Shown: positions 35,431 through 47,530 of the stretch, one piece after another
Layout: the number at the start of each line of letters is the position of its first letter
How positions within the stretch are numbered: position 1 is the first letter of the stretch
Assembly (NCBI GenBank): GCA_029237695.1
Contig: CM055271.1
Span: 33,662,462 to 33,726,461 of the forward strand
DNA from: Conchocele bisecta
Lineage: Eukaryota > Mollusca > Bivalvia > Lucinida > Thyasiridae
DNA: 64,000 bases
Reading direction: 5' to 3'
Notes under the pieces: generated by a model
Database searches by the model: none
What the model saw: only the letters and a program-made list of their open reading frames with translations
What the model was told of the DNA's origin: nothing
Program-made: the position numbers and the translations under genes

Positions 35431-35530
35431 GGGCATAACAGATAATAAAAAGCCGACTCTAGAACCTCACTAAACCGGACACCAAGAAAACATCAGTGAT
35501 GTTATTTTTGATGAGTGTATTGATCATTTA

Positions 35531-35967
35531 TAGAGAATAGTAGGTTAGTGCCGTGAATGGGAAAAAAATATCCGGCAAGGCTCAAGAATTTCTTTATTTC
35601 TCATCAGAAGTATATGTTGTGACCACTCATTTGAACCGTCTCGCCGAGACGGTTCAAATGAGTGGTCACAACATATATTTTGGATCAGAAATAAGGAAAA
35701 TAGATAGAGAATAGTAGGTTAGTGCCGTGAATGGGAAAAATATCTGGCAAGGCTCAGGGAACGGGACGGGCGAGGCTCTGCCGAGCACATCCCGATTCCG
35801 TGCCGCGCCAGATATTTTTTCCCATTCACGGCACTAGCCTACTATTCTATTTATCCCGTCAACACCTACAAATGGCTGTAAAATGCAAAAATAGTATTGA
35901 CTGGATATCAAAAATGTTTCACGGCACCGTGTTTCACGGCACATACACACTGTGTTGACGGGATAAA
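35531..35967. repeat. MITE family B, copy 7, composite
   Basis: Nested palindrome at about 35612-35682; second TAGAGAATAG end at 35705. Confidence 0.8.
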
Positions 35968-36406
35968 TATGTTTATTACACTCTTGTGAGTTATTTGCAC
36001 GGGTTTCGCTGTGAGAGAAAACCCGTAATCAACTCCTTACAAATAATACACCATGAAGAGAACACCCGTAATTGCACCCTCTTTTATTACAGTCAAAATA
36101 AAGCTATTTGAAAATGTGGAGAGAGTCTCGACTACTCTACAATGTTAATGTGATTGAACATATTCCAAACATATACTCAAATATATCTAGTTCATAGAAA
36201 CCGCTGCGTAATTTGGATTTCAAAAGGGTTACATGACGTCACGTCACACAACGTGCACGTGACGTCAAAACGCGGGAAACACGCGCAAGCCGACGCACAC
36301 TCGTGTATTATTTCCCGCTATTCAAAATGTACGATGGAATATCCTCTATCTGTTCGTGATCGCACAGCACACATCTATGGCCCAGAATGATAAAATGCCC
36401 GATTTA
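35968..36406. other. Intergenic DNA, nothing recognised
   Basis: No repeat or gene signal; GACGTCACG motifs at 36236-36265 are CRE-like but isolated. Confidence 0.45.
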
Positions 36407-36478
36407 CAGTGAAACCTCTCTAAGCCGGACACCCTGGGGACCTCCCAGGGTGTACGGTTTAGGGAGGTTTCACTGTAG
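36407..36478. repeat. MITE family L, copy 2
   Basis: TACAGTGAAACCTCTCTAAG and complement. Confidence 0.85.
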
Positions 36479-36527
36479 TATATTCTGGAGTGTTGCTCGC
36501 ACCACATCCAAGTTAGGGCGTGATCAC

Positions 36528-36988
36528 TACTGTCTGTTCCACATTTTGGTGCCGACGAACTTTTGGTTATTACACACATCAAATCTAAAAAAAATAGTTA
36601 AATGTAAGTACTTTTTCATCAATAATAAAAAAGTCTCCCTCCCCATTTTTTTTAATTTAATGAAATTCTATCAAATAAATATTTTATTCCGAAAAAACGA
36701 TTTTCCTATGGGAATTTAACATCGGGCTAAAAATATATTTTTTTCCCCCAAAAAAATATTTATGGACTGATTTTCAAAATCTAACTTTTGTTTTCTTAGT
36801 TACATTATTTCCAATCCATCTCGCCAGGTTTCGGAGTAGATTTCCAAACGTTTTCATCAAATGAAAATATTTGAGGATGGTGACTTTTTTATTATTGATG
36901 AAAAAGTACTTATATTTAAATATTGTTTAGATTTAGTGTGTTTAATAGCCAAAGGTTCATCGGCAGCAAACCGTGGAACAGACAGTAG
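36528..36988. repeat. MITE family E, copy 3 (diverged)
   Basis: TCTGTTCCACATTTTGGTGC at the left and a matching TGGAACAGACAG at the right. Confidence 0.65.
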
Positions 36989-36991
36989 ATA

Positions 36992-37387
36992 TATAGAGAA
37001 TAGTAGGTTAGTGCCGTGAATGGGAAAAAATATTCGGCAAGGCTCAAGAATTTCTTTATTTCTCATCAGAAGTATATGTTGCGACCACTCATTTGAACCG
37101 TCTCGCCGAGACGGTTCAAATGAGTGGTCACAACACATACTTTGGTTCAGAAATAAGGAAAATAGATAGAGAATAGTAGGTTAGTGCCGTGAATGGGAAA
37201 ACATATCTGGCAAGGCTCCGTGCCGCGCAAGATATTTTTTCCCATTCACGGCACTAACCTACTATTCTATTTATCCCGTCAACACCTAAAAATGGCTTTA
37301 AAATGCAAAAATAGTATTGAATGGATATCAAATATGTTTCACGGCACCGTGTTTCACGGCACATAGGCACTGCGTTGACGGGATAAA
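36992..37387. repeat. MITE family B, copy 8, composite with shortened core
   Basis: Nested palindrome is intact; the inner GCCGAGC palindrome of B is deleted. Confidence 0.8.
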
Positions 37388-37396
37388 TCGAGATTA

Positions 37397-37603
37397 CGCA
37401 ACCGTCTGCGTTAATCTTGACAACATTATCAACGGTTCTGAACATCTATTGGCAATTCCAACTCGCAATCAAGCATTTCTATTTCCGAGCCTGAGCTGTA
37501 GCACAGCTCAAGCTCAGGCAATCAAGCTGCTTGAGTTCCAGAACAATGTTCAAGTATTTTGAAAGAAAGAAATATTGACAAGATTAGAGCAGACGGCAGT
37601 GTA
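37397..37603. repeat. MITE family F, copy 5
   Basis: Complete, directly after family B copy 8. Confidence 0.8.
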
Positions 37604-37611
37604 CCAGGCTA

Positions 37612-37735
37612 AGGACCTTTGATATGCATGTATTAGGCGAGGCTAGGAAACGCGTAGGAATTCCGAGGCTCGCCGAGGAATTCCTACCGTTTCCGAGCCG
37701 AGCCTGAGAAACTGGATACTAAATACATTGGAATA
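37612..37735. repeat. MITE family N, copy 2
   Basis: GAGGCTCGCCGAGGAATTCC palindromic core with GGCGAGGCTAGGAAACG. Confidence 0.65.
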
Positions 37736-37874
37736 TTTACAACGACACCATCCCCATTTGATTTGACAAACTTTTGTCAACTATTGAATTAATAGAAAAT
37801 ACTTTTTCTTCTATAGGATGTTACACGTAACAGAATAGAGTACATAGGTTTTTCAAAATAAGTTTGGATTTTGT

Positions 37875-38109
37875 GGACAGATGAGACACGCCATGTGAGT
37901 TTCTTCCTTCGGACATCCGCGTAATTTCATTAAATACGTTTACAGAACTTACAATAAATTTCAGAGTACATGCGGAATATAATTCCGCATATACTCTGAA
38001 AGTGTTGTCAACGTTTGACACCATTTTCGGAGATTATTGTAAACTTTGTAAACGTATTTCATGACATTACGCAGATGTCCGAAGGTACAAAATCACATGG
38101 CGTGTCTCA
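37875..38109. repeat. MITE family P, copy 2
   Basis: TGAGACACGCCATGTGAG end and GGAATATAATTCCGCATA centre. A further fragment lies at about 4745-4890. Confidence 0.7.
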
Positions 38110-38333
38110 ATTACTTCAATGCTATCTAGCGATGTTTCGGTATCACTTTAAAAAATATTTCGTGTTTCCAATGACCCTCCTTGAGTTTAACCAATGTTAT
38201 ATATATTACCATAGGAAATTTTATTTATTTTCGTAACAAAATCCATATTTCAAATGAAATAAAATATGCGGAGGATAACATTTTGGTATTGATGAAAAAT
38301 TACTTACATTTATATAGTTTTAAGACTGTTTAA

Positions 38334-38583
38334 ATAGAGAATAGTAGGTTAGTGCCTTGAATGGGAAAAATATCTGGCAAGGCTCAGGAAACGGGATGGG
38401 CGAGGCTCTGCCGAGCACATCCCGTTTCCGTGCCGCGCCAGATATGTTTTCCCATTCACGGCACTAACCTACTATTCTATTTATCCTGTCAACACCTACA
38501 AATGGCTTTAAAATGCAAAAATTGTGTAGACTGGATATCACGGCACCGTGTTTCACGGCACATACGCAGTGTTGACGGGATAA
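38334..38583. repeat. MITE family B, copy 9
   Basis: Simple form with a short deletion in the GTTTCACGGC part. Confidence 0.8.
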
Positions 38584-38624
38584 TAGTTAAAGGTATGTTC
38601 GCAGAAATACGCGGAACAAACATA

Positions 38625-38828
38625 ATGCAACCGCCTACGTTAAATTTGCCATGATATCAACGTTTCTGAACAACTATTGGCAATTGCAACTCGCTACCAA
38701 GCAGATTGATTGGCTGAGCCTGAGCTACAGCTCAGGCTCAGCCATTCAATCTGATTGATTCAAAGAACAATATTCAAGCATTTTGAAATAAAACAAATAT
38801 TGGTAAGATTAGCGCGGGCGGTGGTGTA
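38625..38828. repeat. MITE family F, copy 6
   Basis: Complete. Confidence 0.8.
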
Positions 38829-39240
38829 AACGGTAAAATGGCAAGTCCGAAAATGGGGAGGTAATCCGTGACTTGTTCTGAGTACATAACTCTAATTACA
38901 TTCATTACACCGCATTACATAAGAGTTATGACGGAGTAGTGTTTCCAAATATGCGTTTGAAGCGTTCTTTGTTTACTTTCTACTTCATGGAGAGTGACCT
39001 AAGAATGTTGCTACTACCCACTTTATTAGGTAAGTTTATCATCTTTATCGCAATATTGTTATGTCATATTGTAGAATTAACTCTCAATAACAATATAGTG
39101 AAGTATGAACGTCAACACCCTGCAGGTATTTTCTATATTTTAGTGCGCGAAGTGTAGATGCTATTGCGCATAGTTTTACTATGTAGCGTGGTGTAGCGAT
39201 ATAGTGAAACCTGTTGCCCATGAGCGGAAAACGTGCAGCT
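38829..39240. other. Intergenic DNA with a short hydrophobic frame
   Basis: The 72-codon frame at 38939-39157 reads as a hydrophobic segment but has no motif or splice context that supports a gene. Confidence 0.4.
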
Positions 39241-39342
39241 ACAGTGGGGTCAGCGTGTAAGTGCACACACGAACGAATACGACAGGTTGGAACCAACCTG
39301 TCGCATTCGTTCGTGAGTGCACTTATACGCTGACCCCACTGT
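39241..39342. repeat. Near-perfect 102-base palindrome
   Basis: ACAGTGGGGTCAGCGTGTAA and complement, centre GGTTGGAACCAACC. Confidence 0.85.
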
Positions 39343-39542
39343 AATCCGTGACCAGTGTGTCGAATAAAGTAAAATGGAACACACTTTGCGCATCTATACA
39401 CGACAAGGAAGATACAGTGAAACATATCTAAACCGGACACTAACGTGACCTTGTGTTGATGAGTTTCTTGGTCAGTTATCTCCGGTGATACTGCCTGTTC
39501 GTGATCGCACAACTATGGCTCAGAATGACGAAATGCCCGATT

Positions 39543-39616
39543 TACACTGAAACCTCTCTAAGCCGGACCCCCTGGGGACCTCACAGGGTGTCCGGTTTAG
39601 AGACGTTTTACTGTAC
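39543..39616. repeat. MITE family L, copy 3
   Basis: TACACTGAAACCTCTCTAAG and complement; a half copy precedes it at about 39415-39440. Confidence 0.85.
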
Positions 39617-40139
39617 ATGTATATACAAGTTTGAAGCTAAATTCAATGGTTTATGACTTACTAGAAACGTGACGGACGGACGGACGGACACACAGTTGTG
39701 ATGAAAACGAATCCATTTTCAAACTATAATAAATCACTCATTCAGTTCACGCCAGTATCCAAGTGTAAACCCCGACGATTTAAACCAATTGACGCCGGAA
39801 GCGTTATATTCACACACAAATCCTCATTTCAGTTCGCTTATATTTAAAGATGGCAATTGGCTCGATGACCATCCTTACACGCAAATCATCCAACACACAT
39901 GCATTCGTATAGAACTTCGGTTCGGTAATCATCCAGTTGTTGTCTCCGCTGTTGGAATGTTTACTCTAACACGTGTGTAATAGTTGTAAAATGTTCGGCA
40001 ATCAGTTTCCGGGCCGCTAACCGTTTATTTACAACAAACAACGTTACAATGAAACAATTACACGTGTGTTAAAACGTTTATACACACGGGTGGTAATAGG
40101 AAAACAGCGTAGTACGAACACGAGGCACGTATGGGGGCG
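39617..40139. other. Intergenic DNA, nothing recognised
   Basis: Family V tail at 39655-39690 only. Confidence 0.45.
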
Positions 40140-40455
40140 ATGTTACTATTTATTCAGCATTTATTGATATCAATAATTCCCACTGAGCCCTTTTACAATT
40201 TGGTTGAGTATTTCATTTTATATTCATAATGCGACTTATTGATATCATTAAAATACAGAATAAATAATATTTATTATTTATTCAGTATTTACTGATATCA
40301 ATAAATCCAGGCGCACCGTTTTAATATTTGCTTGGGTAATTTTTGATACTCAATAAATCGATTTTTTGATATCAGTAATTCGAAGTAATTCGAATTATTG
40401 ATATCAGTAATTCGACTTTTTGTATAAATAATTCGATTTATTGATACCAATCATT
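40140..40455. repeat. AT-rich degenerate repeat of ATTGATATCA
   Basis: ATTGATATCAATAATTC-like units recur about eight times. No gene. Confidence 0.65.
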
Positions 40456-40500
40456 CATTTGTATGACCATCTACGCTGTCATACACTACCTCCTGCGCTT

Positions 40501-40560
40501 TAAAGGTACATGCCCACGCAGTAGGCACAAACTGTTCTTTACAGGAATTAAATAAGTGTA
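40501..40560. repeat. MITE family C, copy 8 (left end only)
   Basis: Stops abruptly at the start of family B copy 10. Confidence 0.7.
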
Positions 40561-40561
40561 T

Positions 40562-40998
40562 ATAGAGAATAGTAGGTTAGTGCCGTGAATGGGAAAAAAT
40601 ATCCGGCAAGGCTCAATAATTTCTTTATTTCTCATCAGAAGTATATGTTGTGACCACTCATTTGAACCGTCTCGCCGAGACGGTTCAAATGAGTGGTCAC
40701 AACATATATTTTGGTTCAGAAATAAGGAAAATAGATAGAGAATAGTAGGTTAGTGCCGTGAATGGGAAAAAATATCTGGCAAGGCTGAGGAAACGAGATG
40801 GGCGAGGCTATGCCGAGCACATCCCGTTTCCGTGCCGCGCTAGATATGTTTTCCCATTCACGGCACTAACCTACTATTCCATTTATCCCGTCAACACCTA
40901 CATATGGCTGTAAAATGCAAAAATAGTATTGACTGGATATCAAAAATTTTCACGGCACCGTGTTTCACAGCACATACACACTGTGTTGACGGGATAAA
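40562..40998. repeat. MITE family B, copy 10, composite
   Basis: Begins exactly where a truncated family C element (40501-40560) breaks off, so it probably inserted there. Confidence 0.8.
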
Positions 40999-41147
40999 AT
41001 ACAAAGATGGCGGAGATGGCAACTCAATGCTCCACATAGTATAAAGCATGAAGACAATATTCACATATGTCATATTCATATATCACATCACTCTTATGAA
41101 GCAATTATCATTGAAGTCAAGTGTATCTAAATATGACATAATACCCT

Positions 41148-41635
41148 AAAGGTACGTGCCCACTCAGTAGACACACACTGTTCTTTATAGGAATTAAATA
41201 AGTGTATAATTGTGTCGCTATTCCACCAGTTCTAAAAATTACGAGTGTCCGCTATGCAGATATAATCATTTAATAATACTTATTTTGCTGATAGTGACGC
41301 GCGGTGGTATCAGGCTATTTCTGCAAATGGGGCATGCTAATTATTTATACAACTGAAATGCGTCACCTGAAAAAATAATATTTTCGACAGATTATAAAGG
41401 ATGATCATTACACATCAAAAAGAAAATACAGAGAATAAATAGTAATTTCCGTTAACATTTAAGGAAACACGGTTATCGCCCCTGATATCAGTGTGGAAAT
41501 TTACGTCTGATATAAAATGTATAATAATGCCAATCGATATGTGGGGTAATGGGGAATGAATGTTTATTTTGCCAGAAAATATCTCAGATGATATAAAGAA
41601 CAGTTTGTGCCTACTGAGTGGGCATGTACCTTTAA
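41148..41635. repeat. MITE family C, copy 9
   Basis: Complete; its right TTAA (41632-41635) is also the left TTAA of copy 10. Confidence 0.8.
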
Positions 41636-41879
41636 AGGTACATGCTCACTCAGTAGGCACAAGCTGTTCTTTATATCAGAGACATAATCTGAGACATGTT
41701 CTGGCAAAATAAACATTAATTCACCATTACCCCACGTAATAATTGGCATTATTATACATTTTATAGCAGACGTAAATGTTCACACTGATATCAGGGACGC
41801 TAACCGTGTTTCATTAAAATACTAACGGACATCACTATTTATTCTCTGTACATATATTTGTTTTTTGATGTACCTTTAA
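41632..41879. repeat. MITE family C, copy 10 (internally deleted), back to back with copy 9
   Basis: Left part of the family joined to a minimal right end; TTAA at 41876-41879. Confidence 0.75.
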
Positions 41880-41940
41880 CTGTTGCATGACAAGGTAAAT
41901 AGTGCTGGACAAAATCAAGACAAAATGCTTCTCTACGATT

Positions 41941-42137
41941 ACACAACCGCCTGCGTTAAACTTGCCACGATGCCAACACATATTGGTAATCTCAATTCGC
42001 AATCAAGCAGCTTGATTGGCGGAGCCTGAGCTGTAGCACAGCTCAGGCTCAGCCAATCAATCTGTTTGATCTAAAGATATTCAAGTATTGAAATAAAATG
42101 GTCGACGCGTATTGGCAGGATTAGCGCAGGCGGTGAT
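41941..42137. repeat. MITE family F, copy 7
   Basis: Complete. Confidence 0.8.
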
Positions 42138-42294
42138 GTATTGCAAAAACATTGACATGATGCCGGCTAATTATGCGCACTTATTAATGCTTTCCAAACA
42201 CACGCATATGACATTACCATGCGGATTTTGTTAAACAAACAAACACAAATAAAAACGGTCAAAGTAGCTAAATTGGGCTTAAACTAACCAGAAT

Positions 42295-42605
42295 GTTCTG
42301 TCTGTAACACAGGGCGAGTTACAAGTAAGTCTGTAACACAGGGCGAGTTACAAGTAAATCTGGGCGAGTTACAAGTAAGTCTGTAACACAGGGCAAGTTA
42401 CAAGTAAGTCTGTAACACAGGGCGAGTTGTACATGTAGCACAGGGCGAGTTACAAGTAAGTCTGTAACACAGGGCGAGTTACAAGTAAATCTGGGCGAGT
42501 TACAAGTAAGTCTGTAACACAGGGCGAGTTACAAGTAAGTTGTAACACAGGGCGAGTTACAAGTAAGTCTGTAACACAGGGCAAGTTACAAGTAAGTCGC
42601 TTTGC
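42295..42605. repeat. Minisatellite, about 29-bp unit, roughly 10 copies
   Basis: Unit GTCTGTAACACAGGGCGAGT plus TACAAGTAA, with higher-order shortened units lacking GTAACACAG. Confidence 0.9.
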
Positions 42606-42631
42606 GAGTTACAAACAGAAACTTCGGGTCT

Positions 42632-42991
42632 TTCTCTGTTAAGCGTCCGCGTGGGGGTAGGTTTTTAGAGCGGTTCTGTGAAAAAACACATGTATGCTAT
42701 TTGACGCTATTTACTGGCGAAGTAATATGAACACTAATTGGAGACGTGTGTACGTTTTATATCCGTTCATGAATTTACACATACTAAGTTTAATTAGTGT
42801 ATGTTCTTCTTATTTGTTGGTGGCGGAAATTTTAATTTATGCTAAAAACTTTCTCAACCCTTTGCAGACTGCAAAGGGTTGAGGAAGTTTTTAACATAAA
42901 ATTACATTCGTTTTTTTTCCCCCAAGATCTTGTTTGTTTTTACCGGATACGTAGGTAGGTTTTGGCTATCTGGGTGGACGCTTAACAGAGA
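42632..42991. repeat. MITE family O, copy 2, both ends
   Basis: TCTCTGTTAAGCGTCCGC at the left and GGTGGACGCTTAACAGAGA at the right, at the edge of the 29-bp minisatellite. Confidence 0.75.
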
Positions 42992-43032
42992 CAAATAGCA
43001 TGGCCTTATTATTAAACTTGAGATACCACCCA

Positions 43033-43122
43033 GTGACCTAATAGTATCTCCTAATTAGGACTTACTATCTCCTAATTAGGAGATAAGAATATTATAGCAT
43101 TGGCACCAGGACGCTTCCATAT
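43033..43122. repeat. Family H, copy 3 (short)
   Basis: Two to three units and the CCAGGACGCTTCCATA end. Confidence 0.75.
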
Positions 43123-43235
43123 ACGAAGGTTATTGAAACGGGTCCTGGTTTATTCCAAAATGCAGATATTTTATTCCAATACACGCGAATCGCGCATGAT
43201 GTGCAGAATTATACGAAATGACATGTTGCTATCCA

Positions 43236-43300
43236 CTCACCCACCGCCTGCCCTAACCAAGCCGATATTTGTCAATTGTTTTATTTCAAAATACTTGAAT
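43236..43300. repeat. MITE family F, copy 8, left piece, split by foldback element T
   Basis: Ends ...AAATACTTGAAT; the continuation AGTGTGCTTTAATCAAG is found at 45026. Confidence 0.8.
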
Positions 43301-45022
43301 TAGTAGTGTCATTTCCGAGGATTCCGCGACCATTATGTTCCTACATTTTTTATTGTTGATTGCCAATTTAAATCATTTTAGGAAAACAAATAGCTTCTAT
43401 GCATTTTTCAAAAATGATGGGAAAACTTTTTAGAGCGCAAAATTCAAAATGGCCGCCAACGTCTTTTTTAAATATATAAAATGCATTTTCTCTGTAATGA
43501 TATAAGCAAGAAACACAAATGAGGTGTCGTTTCCCAATAACTATAACATGCCAAAGCTACTGGTATGGTTATATTTTAGTTTGGACCTTTACATCCAAGA
43601 TGGCCACCACTATCAGCTGTCTTCAAAATCACACAGTGCTCTACTATTATGACTAGTTAACACAGAAGTACACATTTTTCATCCAATCGTGGGCAAATCA
43701 TGACTCCAAATTGGTGACATTATTCCATCTTTAAAGGCAAACAAATTACTACTAGTGTTATTATGAATTATAAGGTTACTACATGAGTCACAGTAAGTTA
43801 ATGACAGTAGAATATGTGTTGTATGTTGGTCTAACTTATACTGATAAGTATCAGTCAAGTGTCCATCAGCTCATCACTGACTGACCGTTATGCTGGGTGT
43901 TGCTTGCTAGATGATATATATTGCTCGCAGGTCGTCCATCATATTTCTGTAAAATGTATAAGATGAATCCACAAGGGGCCTAACTTGTGGCCGCCTCTAG
44001 TGATATATTTAGTTTGATTATATAAATAAATTATACATTCTTGATGACTCCATCTTGTATGGCAAATCACCTCTCAAGCACATATATGATATGTATGCAC
44101 GACGTGATTTGTAGAACTACCATGAGTGAAGAGTCAGTGGTGAGCTAACTAACTACTAATAAATGAAAGAAACAATTACATATTGACACACTCCTCTCCT
44201 ACACACCGAGTCTGACGATGTTCACCATTACACATATCAACTATATATGTTTCTCGGCATAAACTGGTGTGGAAATATATCTTAACCCTTTGAACCCCGA
44301 AAGGCCGATATATCGGTTTATGCAAACAGTGCAGATCCAGATGAGCCGGCTCGTAACGAGCCGTCTCATCAGGATCTGCACTTTTTGCAAGTAATTTTCA
44401 TATTTCTTAGAACAAAAACACCCCCTTTTCATAAATGGACGAATCTGAAAATCATTTTGCGACCATTGGATTGGTCGGAACATTAGCATATCACAGTCCA
44501 TTCCAGTTCCTTATGGTTGAAAGGGTTAATCACTGATTGATGCTTATGAAATACAGAGATTGGTATATGACAGACAATGTGAACACAACTCAAACCAACA
44601 CACAACCCCTACAGCAGGTGTGGCGTGCTAAAACTAGTGAATGTATACACATTAGTTTTACTTTTAGGTTAGCTCCCACTAACAATATGGAGCAGTATGT
44701 ATTTTTAGATGATTAATGGCAGCCATCTTGGATTTCAAAGTCTAAACATTAACCATATCAGCAGTTTCGGCATGATATACTTATTGGGAAACGACACCTC
44801 ATTTGTGTTTCTTGCTCATCTCATTACAGAGATAATGCGTTTTATATATTTCAAAATGTCGCTGACGGCCATTTTGAATTTTGTGCCCTAAAAAGTTTTC
44901 CCTTTATTTTTAAAAATGCATAGGAGCTATATTTGTTTTCTAAAATGGCTCAAGTTGACAGATCAACAATAAAAAAACGTAGGAACATTATGGTCACGGA
45001 ATCCTCAGAAGTGACCCTACTA
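43301..45022. mobile_element. Foldback-type element T, 1.7 kb, with about 300-bp inverted termini
   Basis: The left terminus TAGTAGTGTCATTTCCGAGG and the right terminus (complement of TAGTAGGGTCACTTCTGAGG) continue as inverted repeats to about 43620 and 44705. It interrupts a family F element, and AAT at 43298-43300 and 45023-45025 is the apparent target duplication. The unbroken site is visible nearby. Family Q lies in the interior at about 44283-44528. No transposase frame is seen, so it is non-autonomous. Confidence 0.8.
44283..44528. repeat. Family Q, copy 3, inside element T
   Basis: AACCCTTTGAACCCCGAAAG at the left, GTTGAAAGGGTTAA at the right, hairpin CGGCTCGTAACGAGCCG. Confidence 0.75.
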
Positions 45023-45025
45023 AAT

Positions 45026-45303
45026 AGTGTGCTTTAATCAAGCAGATTGATTGGATGAGCCTGAGCTGTAGCACACATAGGTACATGTAATACACTATCG
45101 CCAGTTATAATCTACCCATATTTTGTCAATGAATTATTTCAAAATACTTGAATAGTGTGCTTTAATCAAGCAGATTTATTCGCTGAGCATGAGCTGGGCT
45201 ACAGCTCAGGCTCAGTGCATCAAACTGCTTGATTGCGAATTGAGATTGCCAATCGGTGCTCAGAAACGTTGACATCATGGCAAGTTTAACGCAGGCCGTT
45301 GTG
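45026..45303. repeat. MITE family F, copy 8 right piece plus a further copy
   Basis: The continuation of the split copy is followed by a second F unit containing the unbroken junction CTTGAATAGTGTGCTTTAAT at about 45155-45174. Confidence 0.75.
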
Positions 45304-45863
45304 TATGTTGTAAATTAAACCAGTAGGTCTACTTTGTTACGTCGCGACACTATTTACCTACGCACATCAGTGTCGGGAATACTTGTGCTGAGTGGTGTAT
45401 AGGAAACGACATTAGCCAATGGGCGACCCTGATTACAGAGAAGTAGCTATACATGTAAAAATACAGTTGAACCTCTGTATACCAAACTCCATGACACTTA
45501 GCTATGGCAGGGCCGTATCTACAATGAGGCATGATAAGGCAGGCAACTGCCTCCTCGTGCCTCAGTGTAGTTACGGCCTCTTCATTTGTTTAGAATTTCA
45601 TCTTCAAATAATAGCCTAGCGCAATCCCTAGCTCTGCACAGTCGATTGTTTTGCCTCATCCTTTTTGGCTTCCTGGTTACGGCATTGTATGGTCAACATT
45701 GGTGGTATCAAATGGCGCGTACCGTCGATGCTAATGAGCGTTCCTGATTTAAATCAAAGTACAGAAAGAACTGAAACTTTATCGCCTAGAAACAAAAATT
45801 AGGAAAGTGTGCCTGCCCGCACTGATGATGCCCCCATTGGCAGCCTTTATAACAATCTTGATC
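45304..45863. other. Intergenic DNA, nothing recognised
   Basis: A half copy of family L (CAGTTGAACCTCTGTATACC) at 45464-45483. Confidence 0.45.
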
Positions 45864-46091
45864 TGGGGCCTGTTTCACTAAACTTCTTACGACTAAAATG
45901 TTCGTACGTGCAAAATTTCACATTAACAATGTTTTTTTGTAAACAATTATTGGATTTGCATTTATTGAGGATAGGCTGCATATGCAGCCTATGCTCAATA
46001 CATGTAAATCCATTAATTGAAATTTACAGACGATCCTAAATTTATACTTACGGACATTTTTGTCGTACGAAGTTTAGTGAAACGCACCCCT
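45864..46091. repeat. MITE family D, copy 5
   Basis: Full palindrome. Confidence 0.8.
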
Positions 46092-46812
46092 GGTGTGGGT
46101 GCCATAAAACACACCAGATCACTTAGCCCATACCATATTAAGGGGAATAACTTGATCCAACTGTCAGATACACTTTACGAATTCCGGAAGGCCATGCCAG
46201 GTGCACAATAGGGAACCGTCAAGGATGAATCACATCGTAAATTTTACCCTTCACATCGCTCACAACCAATTGAAAGCAATTTAAAGTTGGTAATGAAAGA
46301 ATGACCTTTACATGAAATACGGGTAACACTTTTAACAAATCTGAAAGAGCATCAGTGGTCGATCAATTTTGTAATGTTTCGTTCAGATCGGCTTGTCAGT
46401 TCATGAGAAAATTGTTAAGAATGTTACACACTGTTAGGGTGGCGGCCATCTTAGATTGCGTGGAAGGTTTCAGCGAAGAATCAAACATGTATCTGCAACA
46501 TTTGACAAACATCCGCCAAACGGTTCATGAGATATAGCAAATATAAGTTTGTAACTGAAGAATGATCCTGTTACCTTTCAGCGGCCATCTTTGTTGACCT
46601 AATTGTATGATTGCAATAGAAATCATGCCGGGGCTATCTACTCTTCAATATCTTCTGTCTGATATATGACATGACCACATTGGGCGAAAAATATATTTGA
46701 CCTTCACCTTTGACCCCCTGCAGGCCACGCCCATTTTGACCACATACTGCTCATGTGACAAGGCACATTGTGGTAAATGTACTATCCTATGAACTGACCT
46801 TTTATAATATCA
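46092..46812. other. Diverged dispersed repeat, no gene
   Basis: GGCGGCCATCTTAGATTG and TTTGACCTTCACCTTTGACC words suggest an old family U-like repeat. Confidence 0.45.
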
Positions 46813-47055
46813 GGTGGCCGTTTCATTAAACTTCGTACGACTAAAATGTTCGTAAGTGCAAAATTATGATAGTCTGTAAATTTCACATTAACACTGCTTT
46901 CTTGTAACAAGTATTGGATTTACATTTGTTGAGCATAGGCTGCATATGCAGCCTATGCTCAATAAATATAAATCCATCAATTGAAATTTCCACACGATTC
47001 TCAATTTGCAATTACGAACATTTTAGTCGTATGAAGTTTAGTGAAACGGGCCCCT
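46813..47055. repeat. MITE family D, copy 6
   Basis: Full palindrome. Confidence 0.8.
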
Positions 47056-47419
47056 GACCTCGATCGGATAACATCACCCCTATTTGATCTGGAATCCTGA
47101 AAGGAGACCCGAGCCATCGGACCACCCCCTGAATCCGCCACTGGACAGTACGTATTCCATTATTTGATGGCGTCTTATATGGTTCTACCATCAATTAATA
47201 CAGGCCTATGCTGGGTCGCTGGCCTATGTGAAGGTGTCAAACTGCATACGTGTTCGTTTCTTACAAAGGTGTGCAATATACCTGTTACCCATGAATTAAA
47301 TCATGTCTACTCCAATTACATACATTTTACTTATATATCATTATTATATTATAATTAATCATTAATAGTGAATTTTATTAATTTAATAGTCTTATTTATG
47401 ACAAAAAAATTATGGATAT

Positions 47420-47530
47420 AAAAATGAGAACGAATTGACCAATTTGAAAAACGCAATGAGAGCGAATTGACCGAAATGAGAAAGAATTGATTTGAGAGCG
47501 AATTGACATGAGAGCGAATTGAGCAGATAC
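47420..47530. repeat. Family I-like array of GAGAGCGAATTGACC units
   Basis: Four to five diverged units, one direction only. Confidence 0.6.

Noticed and set aside
42295..42605. 29-bp repeats as a CRISPR array
   Set aside because: A tandem minisatellite without unique spacers and with no cas genes.
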